22,202 bases of DNA from CAZMYO01 sp964570525 (GTDB lineage: Bacteria > Patescibacteriota > Patescibacteriia > Magasanikbacterales > GWA2-37-8): positions 1 to 22,202 of the forward strand of contig CAZMYO010000041.1 of NCBI GenBank assembly GCA_964570525.1, given 5' to 3'. Position numbers and translations under genes: made by a program. Of the stretch, positions 1 to 8,096 are shown in pieces. The notes under the pieces were generated by a model. The model was not told the origin of the DNA. It saw only the letters and a program-made list of their open reading frames with translations, and made no database searches. Position 1 is the first letter of the stretch; every line of letters starts with the position of its first letter.

Positions 1-3000
1 CGGCGCCGATACTTGATGAGGCGTTGGAAATATAGCCGCCTTGAAGAGTGGCGAGACCGGTGGTTAAGAAAGTGGAAGAAACCGTGGTGGCGCCGGAGAC
101 GCTTAGGGTGCCGGCAATGGAAGACGAGGCGCTGACAATTAGGCCGCCAGTAAGAGTGGTGAGACCGGAGGCATTTAAACTCGAGCCGAGCACGGTCGCG
201 CCACCGACCTGGAAGGTACTCGAGGCGTTGAGGGCACCGGCCACCTGGAGACCAGCTCCGACCGAGCTTGAAGCGCTCGCCACAAAGCCGCCGGTCAGGG
301 TGGACAGTCCCACTACTTGGAGAGTGCCGCTCGAGTAGACGCTCCCATTCCCTCCCGTCGTCCCATCAACCCAGAACAAACCTTTGCTAAAGTTGTTGGA
401 AACAGTGCTGGTGGTTTGACCGATAATCAAGGTGTCGGCGGTGAGGACGGTGGTGGAAGACATGCCGGTGTTGTTGACGCTCAACCCGAGGAAACTGCCG
501 GTATGACTGCTCGAAGCGGTGGCCAGGCTGATGTTTAGGCTCGAGGAGGAATAGATATTTCTGAAAGCGAGGCCAAGCGAACCAAGGTCGGTGGCATTGA
601 CAGTACCCGGGGTGATGTTGCCGAACGCTTTGACGGTGCCCGAGGTGGAAATATTGCCATTTTGAGCAACATAGAACACGCCACCGCCACCGCTCGTGCC
701 ATCAACAGTACCTAGGAAAGTTGACGTGCCAACCCCGAAAATAAAGTAGTTCCCGGCAAAATAAGTGGATGATGTCATGCCACCATTACTGCCAGCGCCA
801 ATAATTTGGATAGTGCCAGATGTGCTAACACTTCCGGTTGTATCCACTGCAAATAGCCCTGCTCCATTAGAAGTAGAGGTGGCAATATTGAGACTGTTCG
901 AGCGTAAATTTGCCACCAAAGAACTCATGGTCACGGTGACAGGAGTAACAAAATTTGATGCACCTGCTGCGCCAACCTGATCGCTGTCACAGCCAAACAA
1001 ACCATTGCCGGCATTGTAAACTACTTTGTTGGCAGTGCCATTACAGGTGGCAAATGTATTCTGCAAGAACGCGCTTGATAGTGAGGTGGTAGCGCTGACA
1101 TTAAGACTTGAGGAGGCAGAAAAAATACCACTGACCATGAGCGTATTGGTAAAGCTGCTCGAAGCGGCGCTGATGAGACCGGCGAAGTTGGAGAGGCCGG
1201 CTACTTGGAAAGTTGACGAAGCATTGAGAGCGCCGGCGACCTGGAGCCCGGCTCCGACTGATGACGAGGCGTTAGAAATGAAGCCGCCGACGAGAGTTGA
1301 GAGGTTGCCGGAGTTAACGGTTAAGGCGCCAGCGAAGACTGAAGCGCCCGCCACTTGGAAAGTACTCGAAGCATTAAGCGCCCCCGCTACCTGGAGGCCG
1401 GCGCCAACCGAGCTCGAGGCGTTCGAAATGAAGCCGCCAGTAAGAGTGGCGAGGTTGGTGACCGAAAGCGTGGAGCCAAGAACGGTGGCCCCGCTGGTTT
1501 GCAAAGTGCCGGAAGCATTGAGAGCTCCGGCGACCTGGAGATCGGCGCCAATAGACGATGAAGCGTTTGAGATAAAACCGCCGGTTAAGACTGAGAGGCC
1601 GGTCGCTTGGAAAGTGGAAGACGCGTTCAAAGCCCCGGCCACCTGTAATCCGGCGCCGACCGAGCTTGACGCACTAGAAATGAAGCCGCTCTGCAAGGTG
1701 GTGAGACCAAAGACCTTAGCAGTACCAGAAGTACTTACATTACCCGAAGCGTCAATGCTAAACAGTACGTTGCCGGAGTTATTTCTGGATTGGAAAAGGT
1801 CGGCAGACTGACCGGAATACCCTTTGATGATAAGAGCGTTACTCACAGAAGTGGTAGCGGAAATGCTTAAACCTACATTGCCATCTGAACGTATGGGCGA
1901 GGAGTTGCCGCCAATCACCACAGCGTATGTAGAGGTAGTAAGATAAATCGAGCTTGTAGTATCAGTTATCCACGCGCCAGCCACCGTGCCGCCAGCGTTA
2001 GTAGTATTATCGTTTCCACATGAGAAAGCACCGGTATTAGCAGTATACAAAACTTTCTGTGTACCGCCGCTACAATCGTTAAACCCGGTTTGGTAAAGAC
2101 CACCAGCTATAGTAATAGTTGAAGACACCGATAAGTTACCTGCCACTTGCAAACTTGCTCCGATGGAGGAGGAGGCGTTACTGATGAGGCCACCCGTGAA
2201 AGTGGAAAGCGCTGAACCGGCATCAAACCCGCCGGTGCCGGCCCAGGTGAGTGTTCCGCCACTATTAGAAAGTGATACACCGGCGATCTTGATGGAACTG
2301 GCAGAAACAAACAAATCTTTCCAGGGGCTGCCAGCCGAACCGAGCGAAGTATTGGCTGTGGAAGGAAGAACGTTGCCAGCGGTAATATTGCCAGTGACAG
2401 AGATTGGTCCGGCAAAAGTGGAGGTACCGGCCACCGTCACATTCAAGGTGGAGCTAACTGTTAGAGCGCCAATGGTGGAAGTACTGGTAAACAGTCCCCC
2501 GTTGCCGTTAATGGTAAGCCCACCGGTTAAGGTACCGCCGGTTAAGGCAAGATAGTTTGAAGCGGTGATGGTGTCAGGAATCATGGCATCGGTCACGGAG
2601 TTGGCGGGCAGGTTGAGACTGGACAGAACATTTAAATTGTTAGTGTTAGCAGTTGTGATCGTAGAGGAAACGATCGTTGAAGTGGTAAAAGTGGAAGTAG
2701 CGTTGAAAATATTAAGACCGCTAAAAGTTTGGTTGCTAGAAAGCTTCACTAAAGTAGCGACATCAGAAAGATTAGCGGAGGAAAGTCCGGAAATCGTAGC
2801 CCCCGTCACACTCAAAGTAGAGCTAACTGTCAGAGCGCCGATCGTTGAGGTGTTTGAAATAATACCACTATAAGCATTAAGAAGATCTGAGAGAGTGGTG
2901 ATACCGGTAACATTCAAAGTTGATCCGAGAATCGTTGCTCCACCAGTTTGGAGCGTGCCACTAGCGCTGAGTGCGCCAGCGACTTGGAGACCGGCGCCAA

Positions 3001-4732
3001 TACTGCTTGACGCATTCGAAATAAATCCACCGGCTAAGGTAGCGAGGCCAAATGCTTTCGACGTACCGGAAACACTGACATTGCCGGAGGAATCAATGTA
3101 GAAAAGACCAAGATTTCCGCCAGTTCCTAAAGTAAGCGTTGAGGAACCGGTAATAGCTCCGCTCACACTCAAGGTGCCGGCAATAGAAGATGAGGCGTTG
3201 ACAATAAGTCCTCCAGTCAGACTGGTAAGGCCAGAGACGGAAATGGTCGAGCCGAGAACAGTCGCGCCCGCAACCTGGAAAGTACTCGAAGCATTAAGCG
3301 CCCCCGCTACCTGGAGGCCGGCTCCGATGGAAGAGGAAGCGTTAGAAATATAGCCGCCTCGAAGAGTAGCGAGACCGGTGGTTAAGAAAGTGGAAGAAAC
3401 CGTGGTGGCGCCGGAGACACTTAGGGTGCCGGCAATGGAAGACGAGGCGCTGACAATTAGGCCGCCAGTGAGAGTGGTGAGACCGGAGGCATTTAAACTC
3501 GAGCCGAGCACGGTCGCGCCACCGACCTGGAAGGTACTCGAGGCGTTGAGGGCACCGGCCACCTGGAGACCAGCCCCAACTGACGATGAGGCGCTAGAAA
3601 TAAATCCACCGGTGAGAGTAGCAAGACTGGTAACACCGAGAGTGCCCGAAGCAGTCACATTGCCCGATGAATCGACATAGAATTTTCCAAGATTTCCACC
3701 GGTTCCCAAAGTAAGTGTTGAAGAGCCAGTGATAGCTCCGCTCACACTTAGGGTGCCGGCAATGGAGGAAGAAGCACTTACAATAAGTCCGCCACTCAAA
3801 GTGGAAAGGCTGGTTACCGTGAGAGTTCCGGCTAGACTAGAAGCCCCGGCCACCTGGAAGGTTGAGGAAGCGTTTAACGCGCCTGCCACTTGAAGCCCCG
3901 CCGCAAAAGAACTGGAGACAGAAGAAATTAATCCGCCGTTAATAGATGAGAGGCCATCCACACTCAATGCTCCATAAAGTTGTGTGGCGCCAGTTGCTTG
4001 AAAAGTTGAGGACGCAAACAAACCGCCGGAAGAATTAACGTAAAGTAATTTACTCGCCGCGGCATTTTGAATTTGCAAAAGATCAACTGCCTGACTGCTA
4101 GTAGCTCGGATTGCCAAAGGAACAGCGGTGGTAGAACTTGCTTCGATAGAAAGAAGTGTTGATCCAGAAAATGGTGTAGTGGTACCAATGGTCGATTGGC
4201 CGGTGCCTTGAACCGTACTGGCATTGATAGCAAAACCGGAAGAGACAATCCGTTGCCGCGGGGTCAAAGTCTCAAAAGAAGTAACTCCAGCGCAGGAATC
4301 ACTTGATGAGTTCGCAACCTCTATGTTTAGGTAAACGGTGCTGGTACTTTGGAAATCGAAATCAAGGGTGTTGCCGCCGGCCGAAGCATCACCAATGCCT
4401 ACATTAAAAACACCGGTCTTAACCGCTACAGTCATTGTTGATGTCGCGGTGCCTAGCGCGGGCCAAATTCGAGCGCCTGAACCAATCACTGGACTATCAA
4501 AAAAGGAAAAACGAAAACAATAATTTGTTCCCGAAGTTCCGCCAAGCAAATTTCCGCTGGAATCGAGCAAACGACCCTGGTGATTTAAGATGCGAGGAAC
4601 GCCAGCCGCAGCCAAAGTTGAGGCCGGTAATAAAATGAGTACGGAAGCGACAATAATAATAACAAAAGAGCAGTTGGCTGCTTTATTTGCCAATTTTTTA
4701 AATATTTTTTCTACTAGCGCCCTCGACGCCAT
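1..4732 (-). CDS. Giant exported repeat protein (N-terminal ~1577 codons, 3' end beyond window)
   Basis: The minus-strand frame stays open from an ATG at 4732-4730 to the left edge, so the stop lies outside the window. The N-terminus (MASRALVEKIFKKLANKAAN, then a run rich in I/V/L ending near LPASTLAAAG) is a signal peptide or membrane anchor. Residues ~45-150 form a non-repetitive domain (starting VPRILNHQGRLLDSSGN, ending near LTPRQRIVSSGFAIN), as at the head of tail-fibre-like CPR surface proteins. The rest is degenerate repeats of phrases such as GLQVAGALNASSTFQ, GATVLGSSLN, LTGGLIVSASSSIAGTLSVS and GGFISNASSSIGA, low in charge and aromatics, as expected for a beta-solenoid fibre. Non-repeat spacers with cysteine (FNDCSGG, FATCNGT) interrupt them. 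There is no SD before the ATG; the leader is AT-rich with a hairpin. Likely Sec-exported cell-surface adhesin or fibre. The fold and role are inference; the open frame and repeats are directly seen. Confidence 0.9.
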   Translation of the reverse strand, partial: MASRALVEKIFKKLANKAANCSFVIIIVASVLILLPASTLAAAGVPRILNHQGRLLDSSGNLLGGTSGTNYCFRFSFFDSPVIGSGARIWPALGTATSTMTVAVKTGVFNVGIGDASAGGNTLDFDFQSTSTVYLNIEVANSSSDSCAGVTSFETLTPRQRIVSSGFAINASTVQGTGQSTIGTTTPFSGSTLLSIEASSTTAVPLAIRATSSQAVDLLQIQNAAASKLLYVNSSGGLFASSTFQATGATQLYGALSVDGLSSINGGLISSVSSSFAAGLQVAGALNASSTFQVAGASSLAGTLTVTSLSTLSGGLIVSASSSIAGTLSVSGAITGSSTLTLGTGGNLGKFYVDSSGNVTASGTLGVTSLATLTGGFISSASSSVGAGLQVAGALNASSTFQVGGATVLGSSLNASGLTTLTGGLIVSASSSIAGTLSVSGATTVSSTFLTTGLATLRGGYISNASSSIGAGLQVAGALNASSTFQVAGATVLGSTISVSGLTSLTGGLIVNASSSIAGTLSVSGAITGSSTLTLGTGGNLGLFYIDSSGNVSVSGTSKAFGLATLAGGFISNASSSIGAGLQVAGALSASGTLQTGGATILGSTLNVTGITTLSDLLNAYSGIISNTSTIGALTVSSTLSVTGATISGLSSANLSDVATLVKLSSNQTFSGLNIFNATSTFTTSTIVSSTITTANTNNLNVLSSLNLPANSVTDAMIPDTITASNYLALTGGTLTGGLTINGNGGLFTSTSTIGALTVSSTLNVTVAGTSTFAGPISVTGNITAGNVLPSTANTSLGSAGSPWKDLFVSASSIKIAGVSLSNSGGTLTWAGTGGFDAGSALSTFTGGLISNASSSIGASLQVAGNLSVSSTITIAGGLYQTGFNDCSGGTQKVLYTANTGAFSCGNDNTTNAGGTVAGAWITDTTSSIYLTTSTYAVVIGGNSSPIRSDGNVGLSISATTSVSNALIIKGYSGQSADLFQSRNNSGNVLFSIDASGNVSTSGTAKVFGLTTLQSGFISSASSSVGAGLQVAGALNASSTFQATGLSVLTGGFISNASSSIGADLQVAGALNASGTLQTSGATVLGSTLSVTNLATLTGGFISNASSSVGAGLQVAGALNASSTFQVAGASVFAGALTVNSGNLSTLVGGFISNASSSVGAGLQVAGALNASSTFQVAGLSNFAGLISAASSSFTNTLMVSGIFSASSSLNVSATTSLSSAFLQNTFATCNGTANKVVYNAGNGLFGCDSDQVGAAGASNFVTPVTVTMSSLVANLRSNSLNIATSTSNGAGLFAVDTTGSVSTSGTIQIIGAGSNGGMTSSTYFAGNYFIFGVGTSTFLGTVDGTSGGGGVFYVAQNGNISTSGTVKAFGNITPGTVNATDLGSLGLAFRNIYSSSSLNISLATASSSHTGSFLGLSVNNTGMSSTTVLTADTLIIGQTTSTVSNNFSKGLFWVDGTTGGNGSVYSSGTLQVVGLSTLTGGFVASASSSVGAGLQVAGALNASSTFQVGGATVLGSSLNASGLTTLTGGLIVSASSSIAGTLSVSGATTVSSTFLTTGLATLQGGYISNASSSIGA
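53..3573 (-). repeat. Near-identical ~200-bp direct repeats inside the giant gene (53-255 and 3371-3573)
   Basis: Bases 53-255 and 3371-3573 match almost perfectly; I see about two differences (cgctta/cactta, agtaagag/agtgagag). They encode the same protein segment (AGTLSVSGATTVSSTFLTTG and its continuation). Shorter exact copies recur elsewhere, for example around 1365-1400 and 3275-3325. Most other repeat units differ at many synonymous sites, so this pair looks recently duplicated or homogenised by gene conversion. Confidence 0.85.
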
Positions 4733-4776
4733 AGAAAATGGATTATTTGATTTTAACTTTTTCTTATCTAAAATTA

Positions 4777-4827
4777 AATAAGACTTTAACAAGTCTTATT
4801 ATAGCATATTTTTGTGCTAATACGAAG
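4777..4827 (-). promoter_or_regulatory. Extended -10 promoter and 5' hairpin of the giant gene
   Basis: On the minus strand a perfect TATAAT (complement of 4798-4803) is preceded directly by TGC (4804-4806), an extended -10. A weak -35 candidate (TTCGTA) lies about 17 bases upstream. Just downstream is a perfect 10-bp inverted repeat, AATAAGACTT-loop GTTA-AAGTCTTATT (4777-4800), which would sit at the extreme 5' end of the transcript. It has no U-tract on either strand, so a stabilising or regulatory 5' hairpin is more likely than a terminator. Confidence 0.6.
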
Positions 4828-4849
4828 TAATTGTGGGGGTTATGCACAG

Positions 4850-6319
4850 CTAACCATACGGCAAATTTTCCGGAGGCGCCGGTTCGGAGTTTTGAGTTTC
4901 GCCACCATCCATCCCCATCTTCTTCAAAGGGCTTTCCGTAACCTCAACCGGCAAACTAAAGGGAGGTTCAGATCGCTTATAGCCGGATTTTGAGAGAAGC
5001 GGTGTTTTTACAAATGGTAATGGGAAGTGCCAAATTGTGGCGAGTTCTTCAATGTTCAAAATATAGCCATTACTTTTCTTCCACCTGGTTTTCCTTGCCT
5101 TAAACACTTTAACAAACGTATTTTTCAATTTTTTAGTCTTTTTTCCAGATTGATCGTAGCGAGCGAGAGTAATCATATACGGAACAAGGGCGTTTCTGCT
5201 CTGCACATGAAACTGATTCATGGCGCCAATAAAACCATCGACGCAGCGGCTGGGATTGTACACCTCTTTACGCGCCGCGTATAATACTCTTAATTTTGAC
5301 TTAAAACCGATTTTGGCTATCTTTTCCTCTATCGCCTCTACCGTACTTTTAACGCCCGGGGTAAGTTCCTTTTTAGCTTCTCTTGCCTCTGCCCCACCCT
5401 CTTCTCCTCCACCAGCTTGGAGCGCGGTTACCAGTTCTTTAAGCACAGCGGCCGGAAAACTTACCAGCGCGGATAAAAACGTCGAACCTTTTTTCTTTAC
5501 TTCATGCCCCATCAACTCTTTAGCCAAGTTTATTCCCTCTTCTTTCCAACTACTGCCCGTGGGCTCAATCATGAGCTGCATCCACAAATTTTCTCCGTGT
5601 CCGATACGCGTAAAATTTTCCAAGGTGGCGGCCATCGGGTCGCTAAACACCACATCTATACTAATTTTGTATTCAAAATCGGGATAGGTGCGAATGGGGT
5701 AGGCGTCTTTTTCGGCCAATTTAAATTCCACGCCGAATACATCGTATTCGTCGTTGGGGTATTTACTGGGAACATTTTCCACGTAATCTTCCACTTCGGT
5801 TATCTCCGCGTCGGTATATTGCGCGTAGATGGACGCCTCCACCAAATCTCTGTATTCCGCTTCGGTGCGAATTAAAAATTGAATGTAGCCTTCGATGCTG
5901 ACAATTTCAAAACTAAACCATTTCTGCTTTTTCCCTTGCCAAAATTTTTCTACCACGTTTCTGCTGCCGAGTGATCCGCTCAAATTGGCAAAAACTTGTT
6001 CTACCGCTTTCGGTGTTTGAATAAACAGAGCGGGGACATCCACCGCTAAAACTACCCACTGCCACTTGGCCATGTACTTTGTTTTCTCGCGATACTCCAC
6101 CCACAATTCTGCCCCGGCCTTAAATACTACATACGACAAGATAGTCCAAGCGCCCAAGGCAAAGAGAGCTTTGGCCTGCCCTATGGAGGATAAACTAAAA
6201 AACCACTGCCAAAAAGACAGATCAATGCTAAAACCGAAAGGTGTGTCCAAAGTAACAGGAGGCATAAACAGCAAAGTAAGCGAAGTAAGCAGAATAAGCA
6301 GAGTAGGCAGAGTAGGCAC
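4850..6319 (-). CDS. Membrane protein resembling the non-ATPase half of CPR type IV secretion-like DUF87 proteins
   Basis: 489 aa. An N-terminal hydrophobic stretch (residues ~5-20) and a region around 35-72 (FWQWFFSLSSIGQAKALFAL onward) suggest one to three membrane helices. A large soluble part follows. Two parts of it resemble, from memory, the domain before the HerA/VirB4-like ATPase in CPR DUF87 proteins (DUF8128-like): the segment PMAATLENFTRIGHGENLWM, and the pair VLYAARKEVYNPSRCVDGFI with ILNIEELATIWHFPLPFVKT. No Walker A or B ATPase follows; the protein ends in a Pro-rich tail. It may partner a separate motor ATPase at the membrane, or be a decayed relative. The start is uncertain: the GTG at 6319 lies in octamer-repeat DNA, and the ATG at 6265 (MPPVTLDTPFGF) is equally plausible. 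Neither has an SD. The family call is recall-based inference. Confidence 0.7.
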   Translation of the reverse strand: MPTLPTLLILLTSLTLLFMPPVTLDTPFGFSIDLSFWQWFFSLSSIGQAKALFALGAWTILSYVVFKAGAELWVEYREKTKYMAKWQWVVLAVDVPALFIQTPKAVEQVFANLSGSLGSRNVVEKFWQGKKQKWFSFEIVSIEGYIQFLIRTEAEYRDLVEASIYAQYTDAEITEVEDYVENVPSKYPNDEYDVFGVEFKLAEKDAYPIRTYPDFEYKISIDVVFSDPMAATLENFTRIGHGENLWMQLMIEPTGSSWKEEGINLAKELMGHEVKKKGSTFLSALVSFPAAVLKELVTALQAGGGEEGGAEAREAKKELTPGVKSTVEAIEEKIAKIGFKSKLRVLYAARKEVYNPSRCVDGFIGAMNQFHVQSRNALVPYMITLARYDQSGKKTKKLKNTFVKVFKARKTRWKKSNGYILNIEELATIWHFPLPFVKTPLLSKSGYKRSEPPFSLPVEVTESPLKKMGMDGGETQNSEPAPPENLPYG

Positions 6320-6367
6320 AACTTGTTGCTTAATCTGCTTACAAACTTACTCTGCTTAATCTGCCTA
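6274..6367. repeat. Octamer tandem repeats in opposed orientation (unit ~TAAGCAGA)
   Basis: From 6274 to 6318 a degenerate ~8-bp unit (gtaagcga, gtaagcag, aataagcag, agtaggcag) repeats in tandem. From 6326 to 6367 the reverse complement of the same unit repeats (cttaatctg, cttactctg, cttaatctg). The arrangement is a long imperfect inverted repeat with a short centre (acaacttgtt). It lies between the 55-aa and 489-aa genes and may form the first codons of the latter (PTLPTLLILLTSLTLLF). Confidence 0.8.
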
Positions 6368-6387
6368 TTTCTGTTTATCGGACACTA

Positions 6388-6555
6388 CTAATGTCCGGCA
6401 TCAATTATTTTGTAGACAATCCCATAAATAATGAGAGCCGCGAAAACTGTCCACCACCAGCCGTAGCCACCGGAAATATATCCGGCATAATAAGCCAGGA
6501 TGGTGATAATGGTGGCGGTGGCGGCCACCAAATGTCGTACTATGGTATCATTCAT
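6388..6555 (-). CDS. Small two-helix membrane protein (55 aa)
   Basis: The minus-strand ATG at 6555 opens a 55-codon frame ending TAG-TAG, too short for many ORF callers. The protein begins MNDTIVRHLVAATATIITIL and has a second hydrophobic stretch after GGYGWWWTVF, giving two membrane helices linked by a short Gly/Trp-rich turn. A promoter with a 5/6 -10 lies just upstream and there is no SD. It may be cotranscribed with the 489-aa membrane protein downstream across a 68-bp repeat-filled gap. I recognise no family; coding status rests on the promoter, the two clean helices and the position. Confidence 0.6.
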   Translation of the reverse strand: MNDTIVRHLVAATATIITILAYYAGYISGGYGWWWTVFAALIIYGIVYKIIDAGH

Positions 6556-6578
6556 AAAAATAAATTAGGATTACTATT

Positions 6579-6607
6579 AGTATATCACGAAGCTCACTCT
6601 CAAACAA
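6579..6607 (-). promoter_or_regulatory. Promoter of the 55-aa membrane protein gene
   Basis: On the minus strand TTGTTT (complement of 6602-6607), a 17-bp spacer and TATACT (complement of 6579-6584), with TGA directly before the -10. It is divergent from the plus-strand promoter at 6623-6651. Confidence 0.5.
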
Positions 6608-6622
6608 ACTTCTATAAACCAC

Positions 6623-6651
6623 TTGAAATATCCCTAAAGAAATGGTAGGAT
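6623..6651 (+). promoter_or_regulatory. Promoter of the dual Cys4 protein gene
   Basis: TTGAAA (6623-6628), a 17-bp spacer and TAGGAT (6646-6651). Transcription would start only ~10 bases before the SD (AAGGAG) of the gene at 6669. Confidence 0.5.
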
Positions 6652-6668
6652 TAAAAAAAGGAGCTACC

Positions 6669-7061
6669 ATGAGCTTACGCACCCGAGGCGCACCCGCCTT
6701 GGGCGGGAAAGGCTGCTGCATGGCGGGCCAAGGCTGTGTAACCTGCCGAGGCAATATTCCCGAGGAAGAAGTTACCTGGTGTTCCAACGAGTGCTACTAC
6801 CTCTATTGCCTGTGGCTCCGAAAAGATCGGCTGCTCCACCGCTTAACGATTGATCAGTTTTACCAGAATAGTCGAGCCGCCTGTTTGGTCTGCCGCGTAG
6901 ATCTCGGAAGGTCCCCGCTGCCAGTTGAGATCAAGGCCTATCATTGTTCGACGGACTGCCAAAACTATTTCCGAAACTGGTTTAAATTTCCACCGCCGAA
7001 AGGCCAGGAGGAATTGTACACTTACTTTCTTAGAAACGATCTCGTGAAGCGCCACGGTTAG
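6669..7061 (+). CDS. Small protein with two TRASH/YacG-like Cys4 zinc modules
   Basis: 130 aa from the ATG at 6669, chosen because AAGGAG lies 5 bases upstream; an upstream GTG at 6642 precedes the SD. Two modules are visible: CVTC-x11-CSNEC (C-x2-C-x11-C-x3-C) and CLVC-x17-CSTDC (C-x2-C-x17-C-x3-C). Each is followed by an aromatic-rich helix (YYLYCLWLR; QNYFRNWF). This matches treble-clef zinc modules of the TRASH/YacG/MYM kind, here duplicated. Such domains bind metal and act in metal sensing or protein contacts; the target here is unknown. The N-terminal segment APALGGKG is encoded by a palindrome (6693-6707) found elsewhere in the window. The gene stands alone, with its own promoter and a strong terminator at 7085. 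Confidence 0.85.
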   Translation: MSLRTRGAPALGGKGCCMAGQGCVTCRGNIPEEEVTWCSNECYYLYCLWLRKDRLLHRLTIDQFYQNSRAACLVCRVDLGRSPLPVEIKAYHCSTDCQNYFRNWFKFPPPKGQEELYTYFLRNDLVKRHG

Positions 7062-7084
7062 AACACGCCCAGCTCAAATTTAAA

Positions 7085-7116
7085 GGATCCCGACTAAGTC
7101 GGGATCCCTTTTCTTT
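7085..7116 (+). terminator. Intrinsic terminator, possibly bidirectional, between convergent genes
   Basis: Perfect 10-bp stem GGATCCCGAC-TAA-GTCGGGATCC (7085-7107) followed by CTTTTCTTTATTTT. On the minus strand the same stem is followed by TTTAAATTT, so it may also end the secDF transcript. Confidence 0.9.
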
Positions 7117-7137
7117 ATTTTAATATAGGGTAAAAAT

Positions 7138-8043
7138 CTATCGGCGCTGCCAGCGTTCCACCAATACTAGCAAGGGGCTGGCAATGAAGATGGATGAATA
7201 GGCGCCGCTTGCCATACCGATAAGGAGAGCCAAAACGAAACTATGAATGGTTGACCCACCGAGGAAAAAGAGAGCGGCGAGCGGCAGGAGCACAGTCAAC
7301 GTCGTGTTGATAGAGCGCATGAGGGTTTCGTTTAAACCAACATTTACCACCTCGGCAAAATGCTCGGCGCTGTGATGCAATAAGTTTTCTCGGATGCGGT
7401 CGTAGACGACAATGGTATCGGTAACCGAGTAGCCGAGCACTGTTAAGAGCGCCACCACAAAATAGGTTTCTATTTCAATTCCCCAAAAATGACCGAGTAC
7501 GGCAAAACAGCCAATCACCAAGAGCACATCGTGCAGAAGCGCCACAATGGCCAAGGCGCCATATTTCCAACTGGCTACCGGGCGAGAAACCTTGCGGAAA
7601 GCGTAGGTTACATACAGAATGATACCGAGGTTTACCAAAATTATCGCCCACACCGCCCGTCGGCGCAACTGATCGCTTATCGCCGCGCCAATCGTCTCAA
7701 AACGTTCTTCCTTAACTACCCGGCTGTCTTGCTGGTACTTCTCCCGCAACCCTTTGAGCAAATCCTGATGCTGTTCCTCGGTAAGAAAATTAGTTCGAAT
7801 AATAAACTTGTCATCTCCGCTTTTCTGGATAATGTTGTCTTTCAAACCGATTACGCGCAAGCTCTCAATCAGCTGTTCCGTGGCTGGCCGATTCTTTTCA
7901 AAAGAGAGTTCAAGTAGGCTACCGCCGGTAAAATCAATACCGTATTTAAGACCCCACGTAAAGATGGATGCTAAAGCAGCCACCATGGTGATGATGCTGA
8001 TGGTAAACCAGACTTTGGAATATTTGATAAAGGGGATCCGCAT
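7138..8043 (-). CDS. secF: Protein translocase subunit SecF
   Basis: 301 aa, a normal SecF length. With SecD it forms the RND-type SecDF complex, which uses the proton gradient to pull preproteins out on the outer side of the membrane. Seen: first helix at ~11-30; the family motif GIDFTGG at 35-41; an extracytoplasmic P1-like domain (~45-125); then five helices containing ALLHDV and GYSVTDTIVVYDRIREN, the conserved SecF helix-4 to helix-5 region, and NETLMRSINTT. It follows secD after 53 bp of AT-rich sequence, so the two are very probably cotranscribed. There is no SD before the ATG at 8043. Confidence 0.97.
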   Translation of the reverse strand: MRIPFIKYSKVWFTISIITMVAALASIFTWGLKYGIDFTGGSLLELSFEKNRPATEQLIESLRVIGLKDNIIQKSGDDKFIIRTNFLTEEQHQDLLKGLREKYQQDSRVVKEERFETIGAAISDQLRRRAVWAIILVNLGIILYVTYAFRKVSRPVASWKYGALAIVALLHDVLLVIGCFAVLGHFWGIEIETYFVVALLTVLGYSVTDTIVVYDRIRENLLHHSAEHFAEVVNVGLNETLMRSINTTLTVLLPLAALFFLGGSTIHSFVLALLIGMASGAYSSIFIASPLLVLVERWQRR

Positions 8044-8096
8044 AAAATATCTAATTTCTAATATCCAATATCTAAATAATAAATGACCCGCTTGAC

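Noticed and set aside
48..3680. Series of plus-strand ORFs rich in Pro, Glu, Ala and Val across the first 3.7 kb
   Set aside because: They are antisense shadows of the giant minus-strand repeat gene; repeat composition removes stop codons on the opposite strand.
1..4732. CRISPR array or tandem DNA repeat locus
   Set aside because: The repeats are protein-coding, irregular in length and continuous in frame, without uniform spacers.
8044..8096. Terminator or promoter between secD and secF
   Set aside because: Only AT-rich degenerate repeats (ctaatttctaatatccaatatc) are seen; cotranscription is simpler.
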